NCBI GenBank assembly: GCA_964501985.1
Contig: CAZCVY010000007.1
Coordinates: 3,374 to 67,373 of the forward strand
Direction of reading: 5' to 3'
DNA length: 64,000 nucleotides
Source: Bog-366 sp964501985
GTDB lineage: Bacteria; Acidobacteriota; Terriglobia; UBA7540
In this document: in pieces, positions 26,835 through 35,657 of the stretch
Layout of the letters: each line of letters opens with the position of its first letter
Numbering within the stretch: the stretch's first letter is position 1
Notes under the pieces: generated by a model
The model's database searches: none
What the model saw: the letters and a program-made list of their open reading frames with translations, nothing else
What the model was told of the DNA's origin: nothing
Made by a program: the position numbers and the translations under genes

Positions 26835-28063
26835 ACTGAACGCTCGAAGCGCTCTGCCCAGGTGCGAACGTAGTTCTTCACCCCCTGAGGCAAAAGCTTG
26901 CGCCATGCCGCCCCCGGCAGTTTGGGAACCCGAATCTCCGACACCGGAATCGGCGTATATTCGAAGGGGTCCTGAACGAGAGCTTCCTGAAAGACCAGAT
27001 CGTGGTCGCGCACGACGCGGTCAAGCGAGAAGCGATCGCGAATCGTTCCGCGAGCGGCAGTCGAAAAATCTCCCAGCTTCTTTCGGTTCCTGGAGAGCTT
27101 CTCGATCTCGAGCGAAAAATCCGCAGCGCTTCCCGCCGGGCACAGCATGCCATTCACTCCGTGCTCGACCACGAAATCGGTACCCCCAGCGATTCTGGAC
27201 ACAACGGGGACGCAGCCGCAAGCCATAGCTTCCAGCAGGGCCCAGGAGTGGCCCTCGTAGCGTGACGGCAGAAGCAGCAGATGCGCGCGTTGCAGCAAGG
27301 GTATCGATTTCGTCCGCGGCAAGTAACCATGGAACGTCACGCGGTCGGCGAGATTTGCCGAGCCAAACGCTGCGCGCAAGCGGTCGCCGTCGCCGCCCTC
27401 GCCGATGATGTCCAAATGGAATTCAACGCCCGACGCCGCAAGCCGGCGGGCGATAAGCGGGAGCAGCATCACACCTTTTTGATTCTCATCAAGCCGGCCG
27501 AGGAATGCCAGCCGCAGGCTTCCCTGGAAGTCGCGAACGGCGCCGGGGGTAAATGTTTCAATCTCGACTCCCCCAGGAATGACGGCGCATTTTTCCGGGG
27601 GAACCGCCCAATCCCGGATCAAGTCGCTTTGTTGCCGCGGAGTCTCGACAATGATTTTGCTGGTTCGGGAAAGGCATGCGGCGGCCATTGCGTAGCTTCG
27701 GCGCGTGATCGTGCCGGAACGGGTGACCAGCTTGACCCGGGCGGGCAAGGCGGGCGCGGCGGCCAGGGTGAACATCTGCTCAGCGCAAAATACCAAATCG
27801 ATTTTTCGCTCACCCACCCAGCGGACAAATTCCGCCGCGGCCAGGCACACGTTCGGATTGCCGGGCGCCAGGACCTCCAGATCGTCGCCGGCAAATCTCG
27901 AATCAACTTTGGCGGATGCCTCGCCCCCCGCTGTAACTCCCAGGATTTCCCAGCCGCGCTCGCGGAGGCCGCCACCCACGACTCGATAGACCGTGGTGAC
28001 ACCACTCAAGACCGGGGAAATGCACCAAGCAATCCTGCCCTTTGACCTTGCGGTCGCGACCAT
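26831..28063 (-). CDS. GT4-family glycosyltransferase
   Basis: The 410-residue GT-B enzyme has RIAWCISPVLSGVTTVYRVV at the N-terminus. The donor domain shows LAFLGRLDENQKGVMLLPLI, FHLDIIGEGGDGDRLRAAF, HGYLPRTKSIPLLQRAHLLL and the signature PSRYEGHSWALLEAMACGCV. The start MVATARSKGR was chosen over an upstream TTG because CAGGTGA sits 7 bases before it. Its stop overlaps the start of the next GT4 gene. It is part of the polysaccharide locus; acceptor and donor are unknown. Confidence 0.88.
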   Translation of the reverse strand: MVATARSKGRIAWCISPVLSGVTTVYRVVGGGLRERGWEILGVTAGGEASAKVDSRFAGDDLEVLAPGNPNVCLAAAEFVRWVGERKIDLVFCAEQMFTLAAAPALPARVKLVTRSGTITRRSYAMAAACLSRTSKIIVETPRQQSDLIRDWAVPPEKCAVIPGGVEIETFTPGAVRDFQGSLRLAFLGRLDENQKGVMLLPLIARRLAASGVEFHLDIIGEGGDGDRLRAAFGSANLADRVTFHGYLPRTKSIPLLQRAHLLLLPSRYEGHSWALLEAMACGCVPVVSRIAGGTDFVVEHGVNGMLCPAGSAADFSLEIEKLSRNRKKLGDFSTAARGTIRDRFSLDRVVRDHDLVFQEALVQDPFEYTPIPVSEIRVPKLPGAAWRKLLPQGVKNYVRTWAERFERSV

Positions 28064-28138
28064 GACGTCACCTGAGGTCCCCTGGCTTCGCGGCAATAAC
28101 GGGTCGACCTCTCCTATTCTTCCACGGATTGCTGAACT

Positions 28139-29260
28139 CTAGCGGCCGGCCGGAGTTTCGCCGTCCGAGCCAACGTCGCGCGGATCATGTCTTTTCCACT
28201 TTCCACTCACGCCACGGTAGCCGTCAAAGAGGCCGGACGCAATCGCCTGGGCTGCAGCATAGCGGCGATGCAGAATGTTCTTGGCCGCTCTCCCCAACGC
28301 GCGGGGAAGGTTGACGACGCGGACAATGAACCTCCCGGCGCGAGATAATTCCCGGGAGAGCAGTAAAGCGTTTCGGTGCGAGTAATAATACTCGCGGCAG
28401 TTGTATTTCCCCCCCGAACTGGCTGCTCCCTTATGCCGAACCTCAGCGTCATTCACCCGGATGCAGAAGTATCCGAGTTTTCGCGCCCGCACGGAAATCC
28501 CCACATCCTCAAGGTACATGAAGAACCGTTCGTGCAAATACTCGCCATGGGTTAAGTAGAGGGTGCGAAGCATCTCGCTTCGCATCATCATGGCCGATCC
28601 ATGTGCGGCGATCACTTCCTGATAGTTGTCCCGGGCCGGGAACGAGCCCATTTTTTCTCCGAAAAACCTCTCGAACTGGATTTGCCAGCGGGGAGGAATC
28701 CACGGCCTCTCGGGGGTCTTCGCGCCGGCGTTGAAGACGGCAGCCTCAGCGATCCCCGCCTTGGCATTCTCGATGGTCTCGACGAGGCGACCAAGGCAAT
28801 TGGGCGAAATCATCGCGTCATTATTCAAAAGCAGAACGAAGTCCACTGGCCGATTCCGCGCGAGAGCGTAGTGAATCGTCACGTTGTTGCCGCCGGCGAA
28901 ACCCAGGTTCTCCTCATTCCGGATCAGGACCATGCGGGCAGGCGATGATGCTTCATTAAGGCACTGCTCTTTCTGTTCGTCGCCGCCGCGGAGAGCCGTT
29001 GCGCGGTCGTAGTCGCCCAACACTTTTCCGGCGCCCAGCTTACGTCCGGCCCAATCCTTGATCCGTTCCGTCGAATCGTCCCGCGAGCCATTGTCGGCGA
29101 CGAGGGCCAGAAAGTTGGGGTAATCAAGTTGCAGGACGGACTCAAGGCACTCGAGCGTGTCGGTCCAGCCATTCCAGTTCAAGATGCTAATCGCCACCAG
29201 AGGACGGGACTCTTGCACCGGCTGCTTGTCGATCCCAGACTCTGCATTACCAAGTCGCAA
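28139..29260 (-). CDS. GT2-family glycosyltransferase (rhamnosyltransferase-like)
   Basis: The 373-residue GT-A enzyme has VAISILNWNGWTDTLECLES, then ADNGSRDDS, NLGFAGGNNV, the DxD-like LLLNNDAMISP and a later FFMYLEDVGISVRARK with the catalytic-base ED. The NWNG/GGNN pattern is typical of the WcaE/rhamnosyltransferase branch. Since dTDP-rhamnose genes lie in the same locus, rhamnose is a reasonable donor guess. The start is a TTG with AGGAAA about 12 bases before; no ATG is available before the domain. It carries a rather long insert (GDEQKEQCLNEASSPAR) after the second strand. Confidence 0.83.
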   Translation of the reverse strand: MRLGNAESGIDKQPVQESRPLVAISILNWNGWTDTLECLESVLQLDYPNFLALVADNGSRDDSTERIKDWAGRKLGAGKVLGDYDRATALRGGDEQKEQCLNEASSPARMVLIRNEENLGFAGGNNVTIHYALARNRPVDFVLLLNNDAMISPNCLGRLVETIENAKAGIAEAAVFNAGAKTPERPWIPPRWQIQFERFFGEKMGSFPARDNYQEVIAAHGSAMMMRSEMLRTLYLTHGEYLHERFFMYLEDVGISVRARKLGYFCIRVNDAEVRHKGAASSGGKYNCREYYYSHRNALLLSRELSRAGRFIVRVVNLPRALGRAAKNILHRRYAAAQAIASGLFDGYRGVSGKWKRHDPRDVGSDGETPAGR

Positions 29261-29288
29261 TTTTTTGATTTCCTAGGCAAATGCATTT

Positions 29289-29332
29289 CGTAGCGGCAGG
29301 CCTCGTGCCTGCCCAAGAGGGGCGCCACTACG
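29289..29332. repeat. Dispersed palindrome overlapping a stop codon
   Basis: CGTAGCGGCAGGCCTCGTGCC plus an imperfect right arm ending CACTACG. The CTA at 29328 gives the TAG stop of the flippase gene. It belongs to the CGTAGCG-edged group of intergenic palindromes in this window. Confidence 0.75.
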
Positions 29333-30848
29333 AGGCGCGGTGCGCACCCATATTTTTCAACATGCCATGCGCATAAATGAATATCGCCGCCGCAGCGACA
29401 AAGGTCACGAGCGCGGCGGCCCAGATGACGCCGGAGATTCCGAAGGCCTTGGCCATGGCGATCTTCACCACGACGTTGCCGATGGCTTGCAGGACCGACA
29501 CCACCACCTGAACCTTTAGCTTATTAACCCCGCACAAGAACATGTAGATGGCGTTTCCGGCAACGGTGATGATGGTCCAGGCGGCCATGCCCGCGAGCAA
29601 AGGATAAGTCGGCTGAACCTGAGTCCCCACCCAAATGCGCACGATCGGTTTTCCGAACACCGCAAGCGCCAGGGCCACCGGACCGAAGGTCAAAACACTA
29701 TAACCAAGGGAATGATAAAACGTCGTACGGACCCACTTCACATCTCCGCGGCCCAGCGCTTCTCCATAAGCAGGCCACAGGGGAGCCACGAACATGATGG
29801 CGATGGTGGAGAGCAATATAAAGAGGCGCATGGGGACCGCGAATTGTGTAACCGCCGCCGGTCCCAGCACCTGCGTCAGGACAATGTTGTCGAGGGGAAT
29901 CGTAAAGACGCCGCTCGCCTGAAGAATAAAGAACATGGCGCCTGTACCCATGATGCGTCGAGCCGCGCCCGTATCCCAGTAATGCCACGCGGGGAACAGC
30001 GCGGGACGCATCCATCCAAATTCATAGACCCAATTGCCGAAAACCCCTGCGAGTTGACCTCCGAGGATGGCAAGAATCAGCCAAGGCAGCCCGCCGTGCA
30101 GGTGGACGGCAACCAGCAAACCAGCCAATCCCGCGAGGCTGCCTAGCGCTGTCCAGAGATTCATCACGAACCCCTCCTGATGCCCCGTCTGCACGCGTTG
30201 GACGACGTCCAGAGGCAGGTTGAGGAGGAAGCAAACCAGGAAGACAAAGACCGCCGGCCCGGACTCACGCGCGGCAAGTTCCGAGGAAACGTTGAACACT
30301 CGCGGCCAGGGAATGAAAGGGTAAGCCACAGCGAACGCTGCCAGCAGTAGAACCGCCACCCCGCACAAGATGAAGAACGCGCTCGACACGTACTTGTGCA
30401 CGGCCTCGTCATCCTCGCGGCCGCGGGCGTCGGCAATAGCGTGCAAGAGTCCATTACCGATCCCCAAGTCCGCGAACATCAGGAAGGCAACAATGGAAGT
30501 AATGGTCATCCACAGGCCATACCGCTCGGTGCCGAGGTAACGGATGGTCAGGCGCACGGTGATGAGAGAGGTCACGACTGTCACCCCTTTGGCCATCACC
30601 GAGGTAAGGGTGGTCAGCCCGGCGCGGCGATATCGCTCCTGCGAGCGGCCTTCCGCCGACGCCGTGTCAAAGGGCTTGAGCCTCATCACGCCCTTCAGAG
30701 CACGAGCGCGATCGAGTACTCCCTGCACGCTGAAGAGCCCGGTAAAGGCTCCGCCCACCGACACTTCGGGCGGAAGCGCCTCCGCTGAGGGAGCCAGTGG
30801 CGGATCAGAATCGGGCTGCGAGTTTTCTACGAGCGGTTCCGATGACAT
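29328..30848 (-). CDS. wzx: Wzx-type flippase (polysaccharide biosynthesis / MOP superfamily)
   Basis: The 506-residue polytopic protein moves undecaprenyl-linked repeat units across the inner membrane. A hydrophilic N-terminal stretch of about 75 residues, rich in Pro and Glu, is unusual for Wzx. About twelve to fourteen membrane helices follow, starting with GLTTLTSVMAKGVTVVTSLI and including YLGTERYGLWMTITSIVAFL. The early LGTERYGLW phrase is typical of the polysaccharide-synthesis branch of the MOP superfamily. Position next to glycosyltransferases and in one locus with Wzy, Wzc and Wza supports the role. The last codons lie in a palindromic repeat. Confidence 0.88.
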   Translation of the reverse strand: MSSEPLVENSQPDSDPPLAPSAEALPPEVSVGGAFTGLFSVQGVLDRARALKGVMRLKPFDTASAEGRSQERYRRAGLTTLTSVMAKGVTVVTSLITVRLTIRYLGTERYGLWMTITSIVAFLMFADLGIGNGLLHAIADARGREDDEAVHKYVSSAFFILCGVAVLLLAAFAVAYPFIPWPRVFNVSSELAARESGPAVFVFLVCFLLNLPLDVVQRVQTGHQEGFVMNLWTALGSLAGLAGLLVAVHLHGGLPWLILAILGGQLAGVFGNWVYEFGWMRPALFPAWHYWDTGAARRIMGTGAMFFILQASGVFTIPLDNIVLTQVLGPAAVTQFAVPMRLFILLSTIAIMFVAPLWPAYGEALGRGDVKWVRTTFYHSLGYSVLTFGPVALALAVFGKPIVRIWVGTQVQPTYPLLAGMAAWTIITVAGNAIYMFLCGVNKLKVQVVVSVLQAIGNVVVKIAMAKAFGISGVIWAAALVTFVAAAAIFIYAHGMLKNMGAHRAS

Positions 30849-30877
30849 TACAATTGATACATACTCAACTTAGGCTC

Positions 30878-31771
30878 TCACAAGTTGTAGCCGATTTTCT
30901 CAATTCGCCTTTTTGTCTCTGCATCCAATCCATTGATAAAGTCGTTGAATCGAGGAACTTTTTCCTTAACCGCCAAATAGCCATAGGCCTTGGTGCGCGG
31001 AGGGAATAACTCTAAACGGCTCAAATCAAGATCGACCGACATGACTTCCGCGATCTTGGAAAACTCCTTTAACGGGTCAATCATGAAATCCTCCAACCGC
31101 AACGCGAGCGTAGCGGATTGGAGATAGAGCTCAGTTTCCTCAACAAATTCGGGAAAAGACAAGAAACGCGGTCCCGGCGCGGACGCGAAAAAGCCGGGGT
31201 CGCCTTTCGCAAAGGCCTCGAATTCAGCAAAATTCTGTTCCAAATCGGTACAGACATCGCCGGCGTTCTTATAAGCAACGGAGATACCAATAATCATGGT
31301 GTGGGTGCGAAGATAGGTCCGCCACCAAACCCAATTCGTCAGCAACGAATCGAGTGGATGACGATAGACAAAAATCAAATCGGCCAATCCCCATCTGACC
31401 GCTTCCAACATACGGCTCGTTACCGCTGGTAACGCCTGTTCGCGGGAAATATACTTCATTGTGGCATGGCCGCTGTAGATCATCGATGTCGGCACGGGAT
31501 GCAAGCGGATCGCGAGTACACAGTATTTCGCCCTTTCTCCAATGTTGTGCGCCATCAGTTCATAGACATACATGCGTCCGGTTCCGAACAGTCCCACGAC
31601 ATAAGCCGTCCTGTCGTTCCCCAGTCGCGTGATGTACCAACCCCGCTCTACCAAGTGCGCCTGGATGATCGCCGCTTGTTCGCGAAGCGGTCTTCGCTCG
31701 AATTTTGCGAGGCGCTCGGGTACCTGCATCCGGCGCCACTTATCCAATAACAATCTCATTTTGTGCGGCAT
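30878..31771 (-). CDS. Sulfotransferase-like protein
   Basis: The 297-residue protein resembles PAPS-dependent sulfotransferases. A P-loop-like 5'-phosphosulfate segment is VVGLFGTGRMYVYELMAHN (about residues 58-76), and the 3'-phosphate motif appears as IFVYRHPLDSLLTNWVWWRT (about 132-151). A conserved C-terminal block LRLEDFMIDPLKEF follows. PAPS-dependent enzymes place sulfate on sugars, so the product may decorate the exopolysaccharide. The start overlaps the previous gene by 16 bases; the internal ATG four codons on (MRLLLDK) would give a 4-base ATGA overlap and is an equal alternative. Codon use is visibly more AT-rich than the flanking genes. Confidence 0.75.
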   Translation of the reverse strand: MPHKMRLLLDKWRRMQVPERLAKFERRPLREQAAIIQAHLVERGWYITRLGNDRTAYVVGLFGTGRMYVYELMAHNIGERAKYCVLAIRLHPVPTSMIYSGHATMKYISREQALPAVTSRMLEAVRWGLADLIFVYRHPLDSLLTNWVWWRTYLRTHTMIIGISVAYKNAGDVCTDLEQNFAEFEAFAKGDPGFFASAPGPRFLSFPEFVEETELYLQSATLALRLEDFMIDPLKEFSKIAEVMSVDLDLSRLELFPPRTKAYGYLAVKEKVPRFNDFINGLDAETKRRIEKIGYNL

Positions 31772-32973
31772 TGGGTCTCTGTCATAGCGCTCGCGGCGCG
31801 ATTCAAATGTGCCGCCAACCGCCCCCCGGCATGTTCCAAAGTCCAGTAGTTCCGGACCGCTTCCACGCCTCTCGCGCCCATCTCTTCCCGGAGACGATCG
31901 TTCTGCAACAATTCGCTGAGAGCTTCAGCAAACATCCCCTCGTCTCGATCTGTCAGAAACCCCGTTTCATTAGGAAGAACTGACTCTCTCACGCCGCCCT
32001 CCCGTACCGCAACCACGGGCGTTCCACAAGCCATCGCCTCCAGGGGCGCCAGCCCGAAAGGCTCGAGAATTGCGGCATACACGAAGACCCGTGCCCGGTT
32101 ATACAAACAAACCAACTCGCTGTCTGCGACGGACTTCTTCACTTCCAGGTCCACACGCAGCGCCGCCGCCATTCGCACCAGATGCTCCTCCCAATCCTTT
32201 TTGGTGAAGTTCGAGACGATGACCATCTTCGGCCGTCTCGGTTCATCAATAAGGCTCAGAGATCGAATCGCAAAGTCGAACCCCTTTGGGGGGAGACATG
32301 CCCCGACGGACAGGACGAAATTTTCTTTGGGCAAAGCTTGTGGCCGGAAGAGAGCGGTGTCTATGCCCAGATAGGAAACAAACGAGTTGAGTCCGTAGGC
32401 CCGCAAAATCGATTCCCGGGAGAAATACGAGTTCGTGAGAATATACTTTGCGTACAACGCACTCGCCCTGTCGATCTTCGGCACCCTACTCTTCAAATAG
32501 GCGCGCCAGATTCTCCTGTAGATCGAAACAGGCTGGGGAGTCAGCAGGGACCCCGATAACTCCGCTCCGCCAGCCACAGTCGGTTGCGCGCAGGAGTAGA
32601 CAGTGGGCTTCTTCAGGTACCGTATCACAAACGGTGTCATCGTGAACTGATCTTGTTCCAAAAACACCACGTCGTAAGCGCCCGCATTGATCGCTTCGGC
32701 TATACGCTTCTCGGTCCATTCGAGGTCCGCCAATGACTGAAAGGGCGGCACAACATAGCGAACCGAAGACACGAGCAGACCCAGCGCGGTCCGCGGCACG
32801 GGGTAAACCTGAAACCTGTCGACAATCCCCTTCAACGGCAGGTAGTTTTCATTGGCGGTCGACGGGACGTGAACGTCGATCTGATGGCCCCTGTCCTTGA
32901 GGTATTTAACCGAGTTGTACAACGCCCTCTTCGCACCACCCGACGGCAAGTTGTGGAAAACGGCTATTCTCAC
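31756..32973 (-). CDS. GT4-family glycosyltransferase
   Basis: The 405-residue GT-B enzyme starts with GTG and RIAVFHNLPSGGAKRALYNS, the Gly-rich acceptor loop. The donor domain has LSVGACLPPKGFDFAIRSL, then ILEPFGLAPLEAMACGTPVV with both Glu residues of the EX7E motif, and REGGVRESVLPNETGFL. GAGGTG lies 8 bases before the GTG. It lies upstream of the sulfotransferase-like gene with a short overlap, so the two are probably translated together. The region is more AT-rich than the rest of the locus, consistent with recent transfer. Confidence 0.88.
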   Translation of the reverse strand: MRIAVFHNLPSGGAKRALYNSVKYLKDRGHQIDVHVPSTANENYLPLKGIVDRFQVYPVPRTALGLLVSSVRYVVPPFQSLADLEWTEKRIAEAINAGAYDVVFLEQDQFTMTPFVIRYLKKPTVYSCAQPTVAGGAELSGSLLTPQPVSIYRRIWRAYLKSRVPKIDRASALYAKYILTNSYFSRESILRAYGLNSFVSYLGIDTALFRPQALPKENFVLSVGACLPPKGFDFAIRSLSLIDEPRRPKMVIVSNFTKKDWEEHLVRMAAALRVDLEVKKSVADSELVCLYNRARVFVYAAILEPFGLAPLEAMACGTPVVAVREGGVRESVLPNETGFLTDRDEGMFAEALSELLQNDRLREEMGARGVEAVRNYWTLEHAGGRLAAHLNRAASAMTETQCRTK

Positions 32974-33144
32974 TTTCGCACCACCTCGACCAATCGAAAA
33001 ACGGACTTCGGTCTTGCAGGTTTCGGCAAGGCCTCTGCGAGTCGGGGCACAACCTCCACAATAAACGTAACGAGTTGAGTTACCTTCTCGGTTACAGACG
33101 ATTCCGGCTTACTGCAGATACTCGTTCATGTGCCGAATGCGGAG

Positions 33145-33924
33145 CTAGTCCTTAAATCTTACATAGATGTCACCCGTGCGGTCTTCAGAAGGCAGGCCCG
33201 AGACGTACTGAAGCACTGCGTCCTTTTCGCACCACTCGGGCCAAATGAATTCCCAGGACTCACCGAATGTGACATTGAACGTGCAGCCGGAATCAAATAC
33301 CGGAAGCTGGAGACACTCTTTGGTGAGGTCCGGGGTGATGGCATGGAACTCGAAACTTATCGCTCGCGGCCGGAAGGACATTCCACGTAGAACTTTCACT
33401 TCGTAACCCTCGACATCAATTTTGATAAACCGAGGGGTTCCGTACTCATGCTGAATTTGGTCGAGTGTATTAATGTTGGTGGTAATCGCCCCGCTAAACT
33501 TGACCGACGGCAATTTTTGCGAGGCTTTCTCCATCCACTCTTCGGAGATTGACGAATCCGCGCTGTTGTTACCAAGGTGCAACACGCACTGGCCTTGCCG
33601 TTCGCCCACAGCTTCGCAACGGACGGTAAGCCGATTCCTGCGGCTCATGTATCGGATCCTTTGGCAGCACGCCGGGTTCGGTTCGACTGCCACGACTCGC
33701 GCCCCGAGGTTTATGAATGCCTCGGTGTACTCGCCGATGTTCGCTCCTACGTCGAAGACCAAGTCCCCCGGCCCCACAAACTGCCGGTAGAAATTGCGCA
33801 TGGTCCTTCGGAAACGAAGATAACTCGGCTTACGGACGATTCGATAGACGGTTCGAAGCGGAAGATATGCCCAACTGCCCGAGAGTTGTCTCGACAACAT
33901 ACCCCTGATTTCTGAGGCCGTCAC
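33145..33924 (-). CDS. FkbM-family SAM-dependent methyltransferase
   Basis: The 259-residue protein has the SAM-binding motif DLVFDVGANIGEYTEAF (about residues 52-68), the acidic VVAVEPNP and the FkbM hallmark FIKIDVEGYEVKVLRG. FkbM-type enzymes O-methylate sugars and polyketides, and they are frequent in exopolysaccharide loci. The start is a GTG chosen for its AGGAG at 8 bases; a longer frame upstream and ATG M(LSRQLSGSW) downstream are alternatives. It probably methylates a sugar of the polymer, but the position is unknown. It lies in the same AT-richer block as the sulfotransferase-like gene. Confidence 0.87.
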   Translation of the reverse strand: MTASEIRGMLSRQLSGSWAYLPLRTVYRIVRKPSYLRFRRTMRNFYRQFVGPGDLVFDVGANIGEYTEAFINLGARVVAVEPNPACCQRIRYMSRRNRLTVRCEAVGERQGQCVLHLGNNSADSSISEEWMEKASQKLPSVKFSGAITTNINTLDQIQHEYGTPRFIKIDVEGYEVKVLRGMSFRPRAISFEFHAITPDLTKECLQLPVFDSGCTFNVTFGESWEFIWPEWCEKDAVLQYVSGLPSEDRTGDIYVRFKD

Positions 33925-34164
33925 GATGCGTTCTCCTGATATCACCGAGGTGGCTGGGCATTGTCCACCTCCGAAGCACACCCGTATCTGCGCCCGGCAG
34001 ACTCCCTCGCCGGCCTTCAGGTTCGGCGCGTGTTGAAGTAAAGCTCAGCGCTACCAGGCACAGGGCGAAAGCGCCTAGCGTAGAAGTTTAGGGAGTCAAG
34101 TATATTTGATTGGAGCGATTTCGCCCAGTTAGAACTCTCCTCCAGCCTAGCGCTTGATGCCATC

Positions 34165-35487
34165 TTAGCGGCTCGCCGCTCCTACGTAAAGGCCATCGCG
34201 GAGGGAATCGGAGATTCCTTGAAACACCCAGCGGGCGTATCTTCCCACCATCTGAATGTCGTGCTCCTCAAGCACCTTCAAGGCCGCAGAGCGCCACTTG
34301 GACCCGGGCCAGGACCAAGTGTAGGCAACGTCAATCCAAGTGGGATCGACAACTTCCGGTTCCCCCAGGAATCCCCAATGTTGCAATTCCTTCACTGTGG
34401 CTTGGGAGTACTTGCGGATTTCCCGGGCCGCGGGCTTCAGGCCCCGGCCATAAGCTCTCTCGACATAAATGCTGACGCGATTGTGGGGCGCCCGAGCCGA
34501 TCTGGGCAGAAAGCTGACATCGACGTTGCTGTAAAAGCCCACGCGGTGGAAGCCCGACTGGCTCGAGGGAAGGTAGACCCAGTGGTCGGGCGGACAATGC
34601 GCGCCGCGGATGCCGCCGATATTCAGCACCAATACGGAAGTGTAAGGATCAGCTTCTTCCTCAACCTTGAGCCCTGTCATTTCTATCATGGTGGTGAGCG
34701 GAAGGGTGGAAACGAGAGTATCGTAATGGACTTCTTGTTTATCCGCAAAGGCCACCACCTTGCGGCTGATATCGACTGCGGTTACCCGCTTGCCGTAGCG
34801 CACGTCAGCACCCTTCACCAAACTCTCGGCCAAGGCGTTCAGGCCGTCGCGAGGGTAGAGGTAACTGGTGTTGTAGCCAATCGGCGGAGTGCCCTCGAAA
34901 GCGCCGCGGGTGACCAGCGCTGGATCGATGGGCGATTTGTAAGGGTCCTGCGGGGCAATTCGTTTCCACAGGCCGGCGGTGTAGAGTTCGTGAAACGGAC
35001 CGAAGAAGAGGGCGGTGAGAGTTGGCCCAAAACTCTGGCCCATCCACTCGGCCATCGTTTGAAATTTTCCCTTGGGGGAAGCCAGGATTTCCACCAGTGC
35101 TTTGGCCCGAATCGCCTCACCGAGGTATCCCAGATGGTTTTGCAGCGGATAGGGCACGTAGAGGTTCTGATCCGGAAAGAAGACCGAAGACTTCCGTTCG
35201 TACACTCCCACCGGCGTAATTCGGCGAATCAGGCGAAGGATGGCGGGATCGCCGCCGAAGATCCAGTGGCCCCCGCCAATTTCAAACCGGTAGGCTTCCT
35301 GATCCGGCGGAGGCTGATGGAGGCGTTCTTCGCTGCCGGGACGAATGTAGTAAGAGGAGCAGATTCCGCCTGGAGAATCCTCAGCTTCGTAAACCGGGAG
35401 GCCGGAGGCCCAACCGGCCGCCAATCCTGTAATTCCGCCACCGAGGATGATGGTGGAGGACTCGCTGCTCTTACGCTTGCCAGACAT
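34165..35487 (-). CDS. FAD-dependent amine-oxidase-type oxidoreductase (protoporphyrinogen-oxidase / UGM-like)
   Basis: The 440-residue flavoprotein has the FAD dinucleotide motif TIILGGGITGLAAGW near the N-terminus, then EAEDSPGGICSS and GGGHWIFGG. Further motifs are FFGPFHELYTAGLWK and the C-terminal FAD block MVGRYARWVFQGISDSLRDG. The layout is that of the protoporphyrinogen-oxidase-like group often found in O-antigen loci, distantly related to UDP-galactopyranose mutase. A role in altering a nucleotide sugar or lipid carrier is plausible but unproven. The start MSGKRKSSES was preferred because the frame upstream is repeat sequence. The last residues (GAASR) come from a CGCCGCT-type palindrome. 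Confidence 0.8.
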   Translation of the reverse strand: MSGKRKSSESSTIILGGGITGLAAGWASGLPVYEAEDSPGGICSSYYIRPGSEERLHQPPPDQEAYRFEIGGGHWIFGGDPAILRLIRRITPVGVYERKSSVFFPDQNLYVPYPLQNHLGYLGEAIRAKALVEILASPKGKFQTMAEWMGQSFGPTLTALFFGPFHELYTAGLWKRIAPQDPYKSPIDPALVTRGAFEGTPPIGYNTSYLYPRDGLNALAESLVKGADVRYGKRVTAVDISRKVVAFADKQEVHYDTLVSTLPLTTMIEMTGLKVEEEADPYTSVLVLNIGGIRGAHCPPDHWVYLPSSQSGFHRVGFYSNVDVSFLPRSARAPHNRVSIYVERAYGRGLKPAAREIRKYSQATVKELQHWGFLGEPEVVDPTWIDVAYTWSWPGSKWRSAALKVLEEHDIQMVGRYARWVFQGISDSLRDGLYVGAASR

Positions 35488-35533
35488 TGATTTGCCCAAG
35501 GGCTTGGCCCCAGTGTGCCGGACGTAGTGCGGC

Positions 35534-35650
35534 CGTAGCGCGGACGTGGCGCGGGCATCTTGCCCGGTGTCGCGGGAGCGTCCCGCTCCCGCCACGGCGC
35601 GGGCAGGATGCCCACGCCCCCAGGCTACGTTGGCGAAGTAAACTCGCCGC
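35534..35650. repeat. Compound dispersed palindromes
   Basis: This interval has nested inverted repeats: CGTAGCGCGGACGTGGCGCG with a partner containing CGGCGCGGGCAGGATGCCC, an inner GCGGGAGCG/CGCTCCCGC hairpin, and a short GGCGAAGTAAACTCGCCGC unit at its right end. The latter recurs at about 36511-36532 as GGCGAGATAAACTCGCCGC. Confidence 0.8.
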
Positions 35651-35657
35651 TACAACC

